From the NCBI GenBank assembly GCA_037042915.1, contig CM073203.1, positions 992,001 to 1,056,000 of the forward strand: a stretch of DNA of 64,000 bases, written 5' to 3'. A program made the position numbers and the translations under genes. Source of the DNA: Auricularia sp. M13. Taxonomy: Eukaryota > Basidiomycota > Agaricomycetes > Auriculariales > Auriculariaceae. The notes beneath the pieces are model-generated. The model was not told where the DNA came from, ran no database searches, and worked only from the letters and a program-made list of their open reading frames with translations. Shown here piece after piece: positions 32,828-44,110 of this stretch (position 1 is the stretch's first letter; each line of letters starts with the position of its first letter).

Positions 32828-33695
32828 ATGCCGAGCGTCAATAACTATAGTAGCACTCGGACTGGCAGCGATCGGTCGCGAGACGCGGGCTCGTTCGGAA
32901 TTGGTTCAAACCCGTCGGCCCCATCTGTGTCAACGCCGCCTACATCCCCGGGAAGCATGTCGAGCATTTGGCCACGCGAAAGGTCAATTTTGGGCTCCAC
33001 GGAGCCCGAGTCGAGTGTCTGGAGCTCTCACAGGAACGCTACCATGCCGCCGCACCGAGATTCTGAGCATACATCGCAATTGAGCAACTTCACCGCGCTG
33101 TCGTATCACGGAAGTTCCAGCGTACCTCCCTCGTTTCAGAGCGCTGAAACGATGCAGGAACCTTGGCAAGGAGATATAATGGTATGTCTGTCTCCAGCTT
33201 ATTTGCCTGTGTATGCGAGCGAAAGGAGAATAGCTGATAAGAATTCAGCCGCAACATGCATGGCATCGCGCAGATGTCGCCCTGCTGCGTAGTAATTCGT
33301 CCACATTGGCTCCACCATGGCCACCGTTCGTGTCGACCGCCGCATCTTGTAGCGAGGTTGAGCAACAGTCTGCCCACAGTGCAAGTCCCGAGGCCGCGCC
33401 AAGGCCCCCTACCTTGTCACCGCAAGCGCTGCCATTTGTTCCAAGCGCAGTGCCACGAGCTTGTTCGACGCCCATTCGCATCGTGAATCCGTCCACAGGC
33501 GACCCGATTCAGCTTCCCAGCAAGAAGCCGCAGACGCGACCTGTGAAGGCGGACAGGGCCAGAGAAGACATAAAAGCGGAAAGGAGGCGCAAGAAGCCCA
33601 AGACAATGAAGACGAAGCCGGACCGGCGCAACTACGTAGACGCGGAGGCACAGACTGAGCCAGTGGTGGCTCCCGAAAAAACGTCCTGTGGGTAG
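32828..33695 (+). CDS. Chimeric gene with an eIF4G-derived segment
   Basis: Two exons join in frame: 32828-33180 (MPSVNNYSSTRTGSDRSRD, Ser/Pro-rich, no match recognised) and about 33249-33695, with a GTATGT...GATAAG...CAG intron. The second exon contains SPQALPFVPSAVP followed by TPIRIVNPSTGDPIQLPSKK. These match SPQAPSFVPRATP and SIRIVNPSSGAPVQLPNK of the neighbouring eIF4G. A basic stretch (ERRRKKPKTMKTKPDRR) follows where eIF4G has its coiled coil, and the frame ends at 33695. It is an open, about 288-residue frame whose eIF4G part lacks the eIF4E-binding and MIF4G parts. It could be a new chimeric gene, a gene fragment, or a decaying duplicate that is still open. Confidence 0.58.
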
Positions 33696-35042
33696 GAGAA
33701 GCAACTGAGGGATCCCAGGCTGCGGCATAAGATCCATATTCGTCATTGGTACCATGTGGGACTGTACAAGTGTTGTGAAAGTCGTATGTTTGTGATGAAG
33801 CAGTGCGATTGAAAACTTGACAGCAGACACGGCGGAGTTCAAAGCGTGTTCTTCCTCCATCCGAACGACCTCAGGACCCAGGTCGGTGACAGCTTCAACG
33901 CCGCCATCGACCTCCTTTCTGGTATGCGTGCAGACGTTTGATCATATCACGGACTTTGGTCTGCTCTGCTCTGTTTGCTCGCATGCGAAAGATTTTGGGC
34001 ACACCAAGCCACGTTTCTCGAGAGAGTACTACGACGTGAACAAGGCAAAACATTGCGGACAGGCATTCCTTCCTTCAAGATCGTTTGGCGAGCTGCTCGT
34101 CAGCTGAAAGCTGGTCCTTACTAGCGTCAAGCTCTCCTTATGCTATGGCCATCACCTGGAACCTCACCGAGTTTACTGTGTTGGCACCACACGCGCGGAC
34201 ATTCATATGTCAGCATGAAGGATGTGGGGCATGCGTCTTACAAACGTATAGTCCATCGTCGTCCCCGTCTGGCGGTGACAACGCCAGTTCGTGCGACTTT
34301 ATCTCCTATTATCGGCCTGCTGACGGCTCACCTTCGACCTTGGCTCGCGTGATGTACGCACCCCGTTTCTGTGAATTCCAAGCTAATGCGGAATGCAGCT
34401 CCACGTAATTGACGTTGCTGCGACATTTGACGATGCTCATCGTACGTCCTGAGCACGATACACAGCGTACACCCGGACCGGCACGCATCTTCTTCCTTAA
34501 GCTGCAAGCGGGGATGCAGATGACTGTCTAGGGCGCGCACATTCGTAAATGCGAATCCAGGCTGGATCTTTCGCAGCCCATAATGGTGCATCAACCAGCG
34601 AATGACCAACCTTACCCGTATGATGAGTCTAGGCGCGCTGCTGGCGCTGTTCGCTTCCTCGCTTGCTCGCATCACCGCCAGGCGTCGTACGTCCCTTGAG
34701 TGGAGCTCCAGGCGTCATCGTCGGGGTAATGTCCTCCTCGTTGTTGTCGCCAGCACCGACGTCCCGACGCCCAGTGCGGCACAGATGCTCGCTCCCGGTC
34801 CGGCATTTGCTCGACGCCGATCGACAGTGCCTGACGATCTGCATTTTCTGTATAGGAAACAGGCTGAGGATAGGCCGCTCTAGTTTTCGACGCGTTAGCG
34901 CGTCGGTGCGTTAGACCAAACCTGGCGCAAGACTCTCCTCTAGTGCGACAACGCGTTTGAGTTCTTATTGCGTTATTTAAAATGCGCCTTCGCCTGGTCC
35001 TCCCCTTCGCCTATTCCCCTCGTCATCCCTCTCGACCTCAAA
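33696..35042. other. Region without a supported gene
   Basis: Two plus-strand segments look weakly coding: FFLHPNDLRTQVGDSFNAAI (about 33848-33920, followed by a GTATGC donor) and DFGHTKPRFSREYYDVNKAK (about 33990-34050, preceded by an AAAG acceptor). They join in frame but I recognise no family. The rest shows no gene structure. A TTATTTAAAA element at 34971-34980 may be the TATA box of the secreted-protein gene. Confidence 0.4.
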
Positions 35043-36162
35043 ATGCGATTCGCAACGCTGTTAGTTACGATGGGCGCGGCGGCGACGGTGATGGCGGCGA
35101 CGAAGACACGACAGGAGACAAACGCGGAGCGCTTTCAGTGCGGTTTGCCCCCTCGCGCGCCGTCACGCGCGTTCAGGCCCTCGCGAGGTTTGTCTTGCCG
35201 ACGCGTTTGCGCATTCTTCGCAGGCTGACGGTACCTCTACAGTCGCGCGCGCTGTCCCGTCGGGTTTCAGCTGGTATGCATCTCATCTGGCCTGGCCTGT
35301 TACCACACTGCTGACCACACTTACACAGCGACCTGTCATACAACCAGGGCGTCATACAGGTGGTCAAGAACGACAACGTGCACGGCTACATCGCCTACAC
35401 GAACATCGTCGAGTCATCCAACCCGCCCGTCTTCTCCGACGGCGGCATCTTCCAGTTCGACGCGGCCGACACGCCGAACGTCGGTGAGCGCGTCAACCCG
35501 TTTCTCGTAAGCAAACGGCCTTCTGCTCACGGCTAGCGATGGCGCAGGGATTACATACGTCTCGCATTCGTACCGCAACTGGGTCGTCAGGTCGAACGAT
35601 GCCGACCTGAAGCCTAAGACGGGGCCAAACGCGAGGCCGCTCGAATACGGCGACATATTGTACAAGGATCAGAACAACCTGCTCAAGTGCGTCCTGATTT
35701 CTCGTTCGCTGTATTTTTCTGACTGGCACTCAAGCTACGCGTACCCGGGCGAAACATATGACTGGAGTGCGTTCTGCATCGCCGGGTCTACCTTTGGCGC
35801 TGACAGCAACTTTGCCTGCAGGCGAAGCGGGCTCATACCCGACCAACATGCACACGAACACGCAGTACCCGAATCACACGGAGCCCGCTGAGCAGCACGT
35901 TGTGAGGCCCTCATTTGCCCGCGCCCGCATTATTTCCGTTTTCTCACTGCGCTCGCAGTTTCACATCGACTCGCAGAATTACAACCGCATCACTCTGACG
36001 TGGGTGCAGGGCGCGACCGCGCCCGTACAACAATGTATGTGTTCTTCCCACCGTCTGCTATCGCACGTTATCATTTTTCTCTGCCATCTAGCGCAAGTGT
36101 TGAAGCCGTTTACATGCGGTGGACGGCTCAGGTGCGGCTTCCATGTCGTCCAGCATCAATGA
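35043..36162 (+). CDS. Secreted protein of unknown function
   Basis: Starts MRFATLLVTMGAAATVMAA, a typical signal peptide with likely cleavage after AxA. Eight exons join in one frame, the internal ones separated by GT-AG introns of about 45-75 nt: after RAFRPSR, after SGFSC (phase 2), after TPNVG, within LLNYAYPGETYDW, within WSEAGSYPTNMHTNTQYPNH, after EPAEQH and after ATAPVQQ. The mature part has DLSYNQGVIQVVKNDNVHGY, IAYTNIVESSNPPVF, ITYVSHSYRNWVV and ITLTWVQG, and ends CGGRLRCGFHVVQHQ, about 241 residues in all. The strand-rich pattern and four Cys suggest a small extracellular beta-sandwich. No family is recognised. Every junction keeps phase, which supports a real gene. It could be an effector-like or cell-wall protein; that is inference. 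Confidence 0.7.
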
Positions 36163-36603
36163 CGCAGGCTACTGACGCAACGTATACTTCAGATGGTCGA
36201 CAGACCCTGACCAAAGCTATGGGGATTGCACAGGAACGTTCAAGAAGAACATTGTGAGTCGACGCAGCCTCTTGAAGCCATAAAGTTGACACCGTGTGGA
36301 TAGGAATTACGTTTCGTCTGCTGCACCGTCTATGGCGGCATGTGCTACTGATGGGCCTGCCATTTCTCGCGTCACGCATGACGGCCAAACTTTGAGCTCG
36401 GATATTATGATTTCATGGATGAGCAGCACTCTTTACAACTTGCATTCGTTACTCACGACATCTTGCACCATTGGGCTTTACGCGCATGACATTGGACACT
36501 GGGCCGCTTATGCTACAGTTATTATCGCTATTAGAGTAGAAGTAATGAATGAGTACTTGAAATCGGGACGTCTAGATTGCTTTCCTGGCTCTAATTTCCC
36601 GCA
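36163..36603. other. Intergenic, no gene seen
   Basis: Convergent spacer between the secreted-protein gene (plus) and the Cys/His-rich gene (minus). A short plus-strand frame overlaps it but has no splice support or motif. Confidence 0.45.
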
Positions 36604-37148
36604 TCACCGAACGCGTCGTCGCTTGGCATCCTTGGGAACATGCTCGCCCTCGCAGCATCCTTCGGCATCGGTTGTCTCGTCGCAGCAAGTCCACTTGAAG
36701 CTGTCGGGGAAGTCGCGCCTGTTCTCGGGCGTGTCCATTGGGCCGTGGCAGTCTGCAAGCGTGATGAGCTGACGGGCCTTGAGTTTGAACGAGACCTGCC
36801 TTCGTCGTGATCCGGGAAGCATTCTTAATCGACAACCAGACGGCCGTTGTGATGAAGGCAGGTCTGGTCGTCGTCCGTCGCGTCGTACTGCTCCCCGCAC
36901 TGGCCGCAGGTATGCCACTTTGCGACGGGCGCCTTGTTTTGCGCAGGCTGCTGCTTGTTGCTGACTCCCACGAGCTCCTTGGCGAACGCGCGCTGGACTG
37001 TGTTGTCGGCGCGAACAAGGCGGAGGACGGTTTCAACGAGCACGTTCGTCGGGCAGAGCAGAATGGCATGCTCGAGGATCTGGAGGTTGTTGTTGTCGGC
37101 AGGCGCACCATCGTCGCTCGACTGCGTGAGGTCTATGACTCGCGGCAT
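36604..37148 (-). CDS. Cys/His-rich (CHORD-like) protein with SUMO-interacting motif
   Basis: Two exons: 37148-36837 and 36795-36604, with a 41-nt intron (GTTGTC...AAGGCAG). The start MPRVIDLTQSSDDGAP contains V-I-D-L-T followed by Ser-Ser-Asp-Asp, a textbook SUMO-interacting motif with an acidic/phosphorylatable flank. A helical middle (ILLCPTNVLVETVLRLV) is followed by a zinc-binding-like module spread across the intron: C-x2-C (CGQCGEQYD), C-x2-H-N-G (CLHHNGRL), then FKWTCCDE and GCCEGEH. The order C-x2-C ... C-x2-H-x-G ... W-x-C-C ... G-C ... H resembles the CHORD zinc-binding layout. It ends with a basic KDAKRRRVR tail, probably nuclear. Function unknown; SUMO-dependent recruitment is inferred from the motif. 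Confidence 0.66.
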
Positions 37149-38493
37149 ATTTTTGACCAGTGAAAGCTGAGCACAGACCCGGAGGAAAAGCCGTGACGCG
37201 CTTTCGGCTCCGATTCAAAGTGTCGACTCTCAGCCACATCTCCCACTTCGAGCGGCGTCGCAGTCACAAGAGACGTGCATTCGGTTTAGGAAGCGGATTT
37301 TTTACCGATGGAGCATAATTTTTATGAAGTGCGGTATGCTGTGTCTAGTTACACCGAATGCTAACTTGACGAATCGCACTTCGTAACAGGCTTTCGGTCT
37401 ACAATACATTGTGCAGACTCTGGTAATGCCTCGGCCCGGCTCCGTCTCCCAGTCGCGTCTTGACAGCACTTCCTGGGACTAGCACACAGACAAACAATAT
37501 CCCATCCAGCACGGGTAAGATAGGCCCGGCCGAAGGAAAATTGGTCATGTCCTGGGGTTTCACTGAGGCAAATGGGACCAAAAACCCAACCTGGGGTTTC
37601 CCAAAGAGGAAACTATGGGAAGCTGCAACCTGGCCTGCAAAGCGCAGTGTCTTCCATTCTCAGCGCTGCAAACGGACGTAAAGCGCAGCGGACGAAGACC
37701 GCACTTAAGCAGCCTGTGTCCGGATCTGCGGCGACGTGTTTCGGCGTCTAACACCACGTTTGCGTCGTGCGAGCAACCGTCACGTCGCATTTCCACTCTC
37801 GCTATCGCACTCACGCTCCAGGCGAACGACTACTCCCTGGCGCGACCTTATCCATGGCGAACGCTTGCTATATCTCGTCGCGTTGTGTAATCGATGGAAG
37901 CGCACATTGCGCTGGTATCAGACACTGCGTCGTTTCATCCCTGCACTCGCATATCCCATGAGTGGCCGATCGATGGAAGCGCGACCTGTGCTGACGTTTG
38001 GTGAGTGCAGCTCATAATATATTCGCCAGTTGTGAGAGCCCAGCTGACCGTCTGGCATAGCTGATTCGTTGTCATGCTGCCCAACCGCTGCCACCATGCG
38101 GCAAAATTGTCCTGCCGCTACCATTGAGTGCCAGATTCACTGGGTTGGTGATTTTCGCGGTACGCCACTCGTCGCATTGCTTATGAGCTTGAAACCGACG
38201 ATCTTTAGCTCTATTGCAGCTTATGCCGTTTCACAGCCCGCGACTCAAGATCAGTTGCTGTATGCAGCTTGTGCGTCGTCTGTCTCTATAGGGTGCTGTC
38301 CCTGACATTTGTTGCGCTCAGCCCGCTCGTGTCAAGTACACTGGACACAATGGGTACTCATGAACATGGTATGTTGAGACTGAACCTCGTTTGATTATGG
38401 GGTGCATGAAATGATTATGATTCGATGTATAGACACAGATAAAGCTATGAAATAAATAAATAAAAAGAGTTGTCCATGAGAGTGCGAGATTGG
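37149..38493. other. Intergenic, 1.3 kb, no gene seen
   Basis: No frame shows motifs. It carries the promoter of the Cys/His-rich gene at its left end and the 3' end of the transposase-like gene at the right. AAATAAATAAATAAAAAG at 38450-38467 would lie just beyond that gene's stop. Confidence 0.45.
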
Positions 38494-41400
38494 TCACGTA
38501 TCGCCCACAGGACCCAGGCGCAGCATCTGCACCCCGTCCACTTCCTCAACCAGTCCTTGGGCGTGCTCAGGCTCCAGATCATTGAAAAGCCTGAAGTAGG
38601 CGACCGCATTGGAAATCTGAACGCGATTCCCGAGCAAGTCACGGAAGCGCTGATACTCAAGCGGTAGCTCACGCTTATCCTCCATGAGCCCATGCAGAAT
38701 GGACAGCGACTGCATGAAAGCACCGATTTTGAACCTCTTGCCTGCCACGAACACACCATGAGGTTGTGGGTATGGCACCGAATCCTTGTGCTTGACAGCT
38801 ACACCATCAGTGCAACTGTCGCGCGCGTGGTTCCGAGGATCGACAACCCCGAACGGATACATAAGCTTGAGGCAGCGTTTGCAGGCGTTGGCTTTGCGCT
38901 GCAAAAACCGATCAATAAGCGCAAGTCTGGCTCAATCTACACTTACCGATTTGCCCTGCCCGCGCTTTCCAACCTCAAAGCTCTCACATTGGCGTCTCCA
39001 GAAGGTCTCCGACCCGCTCTTGGCTGGGACAGGTTAGTCAATTAAACAATGTTGAGACGGACAAACCTGTGAAATCTTTGGCTTCCAGCCGCGCGATAAC
39101 TCGTGCTTCGAGAGCTGCCAACGTGGACATGACGGCACGCGGATCCTTCGGTACAACCGCATTGCCATACTTTGCGACGAGCTTGTCATTAAAGCGCTTC
39201 GTAACGTCGCCTATCCGCACTGGTGTCATCTCGTAGGTCCGCAGCTCGTGCTCAACGCGAAATTCGGCAAACAAGAACCATTCCTCGCCGGCGATGTGAA
39301 GTGCGTCGGGATGAACTCCTGTTGCAGCCCTGAACAGCGCCGCTGAGCGGGTCAGATTCTGCTGCTGATGTCCTGCCTTGACCGCAGGCATCGCTGGCGC
39401 TGACGATGAAGCGGCCTGGTTGGTCTGCAAGGGTTGATGGCTGCTGAGACCACGCGCGACTGATCTTGACCTAAAAATTGGTGCAAGAGCGACAGCCTGC
39501 TTCAGTCCTGAGTCAGTCAACCATAACATCAGAGAAAAAGATGACTTGCCTTGCTAGCTCCGATGCTGTCGGTATGTACGCGCTTTGCGGCTGGTCCAGC
39601 AAGGGGATCCAGAGCGGGACGCTTCGTGCCGAAACTGCTCGTTAAAGAGCTAGTTGTTGCGCATGCGGCAGTGGCCATTATTGCGGCAGGAGTATCGCGC
39701 GCTATGGATTGGAGTTGAGGATCGGAACACATGGATACGCCCGCCGAGGTGTCGCATAGCGCTGCCGAGGTACGCAGCGAGGGCGTGGCGCTGGCCGATG
39801 CCAGTACTTCCGGTGCAGTGACTGGTTCGACAGGCGCTCCACCCCCGTCTCGCGAAGGCTGCGCAGGTGGTGAGCTGTGTGGTCAACCAGGATGTGTGCG
39901 GTTTACCTGTTCCTGGTGCACGGACTCTGTCCTAGGCAGTTCCATGGCCTCCACTTCGGTATCTTGAGTAAGGTCTATGAACCCAAACGACCCTGGCGCC
40001 ATAACGAGGGACGTGGCGAGACTTGCTGGCAGCTGGGGGCAGAAAAACGTCAGGAAAGATGCATTACAGACCATTCAAACATACCGTAGTCAGACGATCA
40101 GTTCCCGGATGGCCAAGGTCGATATCCTCCTCGCAAAGCTCGACTTCAAATGACTCTGCGATCTCCAGCTTGACAGCCGGTGCGAGGCTGATGTACTCAG
40201 GCCAGACAAGCCCGAACTTCTCCTGACTGTTGGCAAACCGTAAAATCGGGGCGAGGGCAAGTGTTGAAGGAGAACCAAGTAATTCGACAATCCGGTTCCA
40301 CTGCATCGCAATGGAGCTAACAAGTGTGATATGATGCGAGCCGTACGTCGAAGCCGCGAAGTCAGAACCAGAGCCGTTGCTCACTGCAACTCGGAGATTG
40401 CGACGCATCACGAAGTCGTGCCCGAGAGCCTCGAGAACCTCAAGTCCGCTCGCATGCGAGCGCATGAGTGAATTCCAGCCTTTATGTGAACTTTCGATGC
40501 GGCTTCCGTCTGTAGAGATGTCGCTCCGTGTGCGCGCGAGGCAGCCTTTCCTGACGTGGCCCATCTGCTCTTCGTGCATCTAACAAAAGATCAATCACCC
40601 GTGTGAGATGGCAGATACGAGGACATACCTGAGCGGTGCCAGACTGCCAGATATCGTATTTGGACCATTTCTCCCAGACAGCCGCCAAGCGCTGTTCCTG
40701 CTCAAGCTGTGACCAATATTCCGTTGTAACGCCGTCCTGCTTGTTCGCACGAATCTTGAGTAGCGCATCTGTAACATCTCGTGCAACAGCTTGGCGATAG
40801 AGCGTAGCCTTAGAACCAACAAGCTTCGCTGTGTATCTGCGGTAGATGTCGATGAGTCAATCATGTGCTGTTTTCGCGCAGCCTCTCACCTTTGCACAAC
40901 GTGGAAAATATCCAATGTCGCGTGTGCATCTGGTAGCTGACTGACGATGGCTGACCGGACCTTGCAGCAATTGTCGGACGCGCATAGTTCGACCGGTGGC
41001 GCGTTCAGCAGTTTGCGGCGTTGCTCAAAGCCGCCCAGGGTTTCTTCAATTTCTTTGTTGGACTGCGTTTGGCATAAACGCTAGGGAAAGCTAAATTAGT
41101 GTTTCAAGAGTTAATGATATCGCTGCAACGCACCCAGAATACAATCTCGTTGTTCTCGTTGACGCCGCTGAACAAGCCACCCTTCAGTAGCTTCTCACGT
41201 TGCGATGTCCCTGATTGCACAACCGTCGCCTTGTTAGTAATTTTGAACGTCGTGTCAATCGATAGGCTGATTCCTAAAGAACAAAATTTCAATTCGATTA
41301 ATCATTGCGACGGAGAACAACGCGCCTGTCAAGGACTTGAGGTACATCTCCGATTCAGGCCTGCGTGTCCGCTTAACGAAGTCGAGGTAAATCTCAGTGA

Positions 41401-42510
41401 GAACGTCTCCGGAAATGTGGGCGAGTGCATATCCCGCATTGTCGTATGGCTCAGAGAATGCCCTCGGCAGTGACTGTGACGCTCGTACAAAGGCATCCAG
41501 TGTTGGAGTGCTGAGCTTTGCTCGCAGAAGGGTCATGTACTCGCGTTTATCCTGCAGGTATCGCAGTAGATGCAGCTCTGTAATGAAATTAGCAGTGCAA
41601 GGTCGACGGGTAACTGAACACTTACGACGAATCGTTTGGGCAAATCCTGACACCGTTGACCCAGGCCGCAGCTCCACAACAAGATCGAAAAGTTCGCGGG
41701 TCAGCGCACATCGTCTGGTGAAGATTGGAATGCCTGCTGTTAAGGAATGAGTATCAGAAAGTGTTCAGATGCCGTGTCACATACCAGGTATATCATCGTA
41801 CGAAACTAGCTTCCAGAAAGTGCTGCTTGTGAGCGCATAGCTTGAAGGCTTATTCCCCAGCTCTCTACAGCGCTGGCATCTGAGCTGTTGCCCTATCGCA
41901 AGCTCTTCCAGACTAATTCCGTGCACGCGACGCGGCACCATGCAAGCCCATCCCTCAAACGATGTTTTGCTCTGGTCGGCTCCGCATACGCGACAGTTTC
42001 TGAGGCTGGGGTCGAAGAGCTCGTGCACGATGTTGAGCGGCCGCAGGTTCCAACTGTCCGGATTGAGCTCAGAGACGGCGCGACAGCTCTGAATCAGAGC
42101 TGGTGGTGGTGGCACAAAACGCGGGCCAATGAGCGGAATGGTTTCGCACAATACAGGCTGTTTCAGGCTCTTCGAATTGCCATGGACACGAACACGCTGG
42201 TGCACATTGTTGACATATTCGACGACGGCAGCGGCCCATCGTAGTTGCGCCTCGGGCAGCATATTTGGGGAGTCGTCGTCTTCTGCGCCAGAGTCTTTCA
42301 CTGGGGCTTTCAGCTTCGCGGTCCGCTTTGCTTCAGCCTTTAACCAGGCATTGCAGCGCTTCTCAATCTTTCACAGATTTAATAGGCGGTCAACGCTGTA
42401 TTGATGGGGCGTACCGCTGCATCCCACTTGGCAAGGAACTCGACTTGTTTCCCGGGAGGCTCTGCTGCGCAGAGGACACTGCGAATGAAGGCGGGCTCGA
42501 AGATCGACAT
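38494..42510 (-). CDS. DDE-transposase-like protein of an Agaricomycete multi-copy family
   Basis: Begins MSIFEPAFIRSVLCAAEPPG at 42510 and can be followed through about a dozen exons to 38494. Blocks in order: GADQSKTSFEGW and CQRC (possible zinc site); SSTFWKLVSYDDIPG; TRRCALTRELFDLV; SIDTTFKITNKATV (candidate first Asp); CASDNCCKVRSAIVSQLPDA then LDIFHVVQRYTAK (candidate second Asp); TDGSRIESSHKGWN (candidate Glu); a segment FIDLTQDTEVEAMEL resembling a SUMO-interacting motif; a Pro/Ala-rich linker; and a C-terminal zinc-like block CKRCLKLMYPFG with RDSCTDG. The D-D-E spacing is typical of RNase-H-fold transposases, but I cannot name the superfamily. No terminal repeats were found, so it may be an immobilised or domesticated copy. 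Confidence 0.7.
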
Positions 42511-43089
42511 GGTAAGACAAGAGAGGTGGATTTTTTGCCGAATTAAGCGACGGGAAATTAGCGAACTCGGCGTCATCCTGACTGAGACAGCATAAGCTGT
42601 GTATGCATACAACGCAGTAATTATGGACTATGCGGCGGAAACCAAGTGACAGGAGCAGAGAAATTCTGGATGAAGGGTTAAGAACGGCTGTCATGCTCCT
42701 CTCGAGGCGTACCTGAAGAAAACTTAAAGTAGAAATGTACCCATGGCAGAATGAAGGACGGGGGCGCACCCACAACGCCCTGTCGTACAGCTGTAAGTTC
42801 GTCGATGTCGAGCCTTTGGCGACTTGAGTGGTTCCGCGACGGTGTTGCGCAACCCTGCCCCACCGCCCATAGCAGAGGTCTGCGCGCAGTGAGCACTGGT
42901 ACAGAACCGCATGGTGTCGCGCACGCACATGTCAACGTCGGGACCAGCGACACCAGCCACGAGCTCCTCTCTGCCTTGCTGTAGTCGGACGTCGCACTCC
43001 ACATCTAGCTGCAATGCCAGGGATAGAATGTCTGCGGCGCCAGCGCTGGGCCACATTTCGACGCTTTGTGCTTCAAAATTGTGCAGCTA
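42511..43089. other. Spacer, no gene seen
   Basis: Upstream of the transposase-like gene. Contains its promoter; nothing else recognised. Confidence 0.4.
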
Positions 43090-44110
43090 AAGTTTTGAGC
43101 AGCCCAACGTGTTCGCCGAACATGCTGGACTGCTGTCTGTGCAAGCACACACTCGCGGCAGACGTCACTGGCGCCAGAGAGGCTGCCGAGAGCCGTTGCG
43201 AGGCTCTGGGCTTCGCGTGCGCACAGCCGCAGTCTCCTGCAGCTCAGCGCAATCACCGAACACACTGGACTGCTGTCTGTGCAAGCGTCCACTCGCGGTG
43301 GACGTCACTGGTGCCAGCAAGGCCGCCGCGGGCCGTTGTGAGGCTCTGGATGTTGCACTTGCACTGCCATGGTCTCCAGCAGCACAGCGCGTCCGCCAAG
43401 CACGCTGGGCTGCGGTAGGGACAGGCGCGCGGCTCGTGGTGGATGAAACCGGCGCTGGCGAGGCCGATGGGCGGCGTTGAGATGGCTGGTTGTAGGATCT
43501 CGCATAGCCGCGGTCACCAGCAGCCCAGCGCGTTTTCCGAGCATGCTAGGCTGCTGTGGGAGCGCACGGCTGGCCGTGGATGAGCGAGGCCGATGAGTGG
43601 CGTTGCGGGGCGTAGGATCTCGCATAGCCACGGTCTCCAGCAACCCAGCGCATTTTCTGAGCGCGCTGATCTGCTGTGGGAGCGGGCACGCGGCTCGCGG
43701 TGGATGAATTGGAACCAGTGAAGCCGCTGCGCGGCATTGCGAGGCGGTGGGCGTCGCTCTTGCACAGCCGTGGTCTCGAGTAACCCAGTGTGTCTGCCGA
43801 ACACGCTGGACTGCTGTCTGGACAAGTGTGCACTCGCGGCAGACGTGACCGGGGCCAGCGAGGCTGCCGAGAGCAGCCATGAGGCTCTGGGCTTCGCACA
43901 CGCACAGCCGTGGTCTCGAGCAGCTCAGCGTGTTCTCCGAAGACGCTAGCCTGCTGTCTGCGCCAGCGCGCACTCACCGGCGCCAGCGAGGCTGCCGAGA
44001 GCAGCCACGAGGCTCTGGGCTTCGCACGCGCACAGCTGTGGTCTCGAGCAGCTCAGCGCGTTCTCCGGAACGCCCTGGACTGCCGTCCGTGCAAGCGCGG
44101 AGCCCGAGCT
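43090..44110. repeat. About seven imperfect tandem repeats of ~140 bp
   Basis: Each unit contains variants of GCTGGACTGCTGTC, a GCACTCGCGGC/CGCGGCTCGCGG block, GCCAGCGAGGCTGCCGAG, GAGGCTCTGGGCTTCGCA and GTCTCGAGCAGCTCAGCG. Units start near 43100, 43255, 43390, 43530, 43650, 43790, 43930 and 44060 (last partial). Several long frames stay open on both strands because the unit lacks stops. The GC-rich array is a minisatellite; whether it is translated is unclear. Confidence 0.75.
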
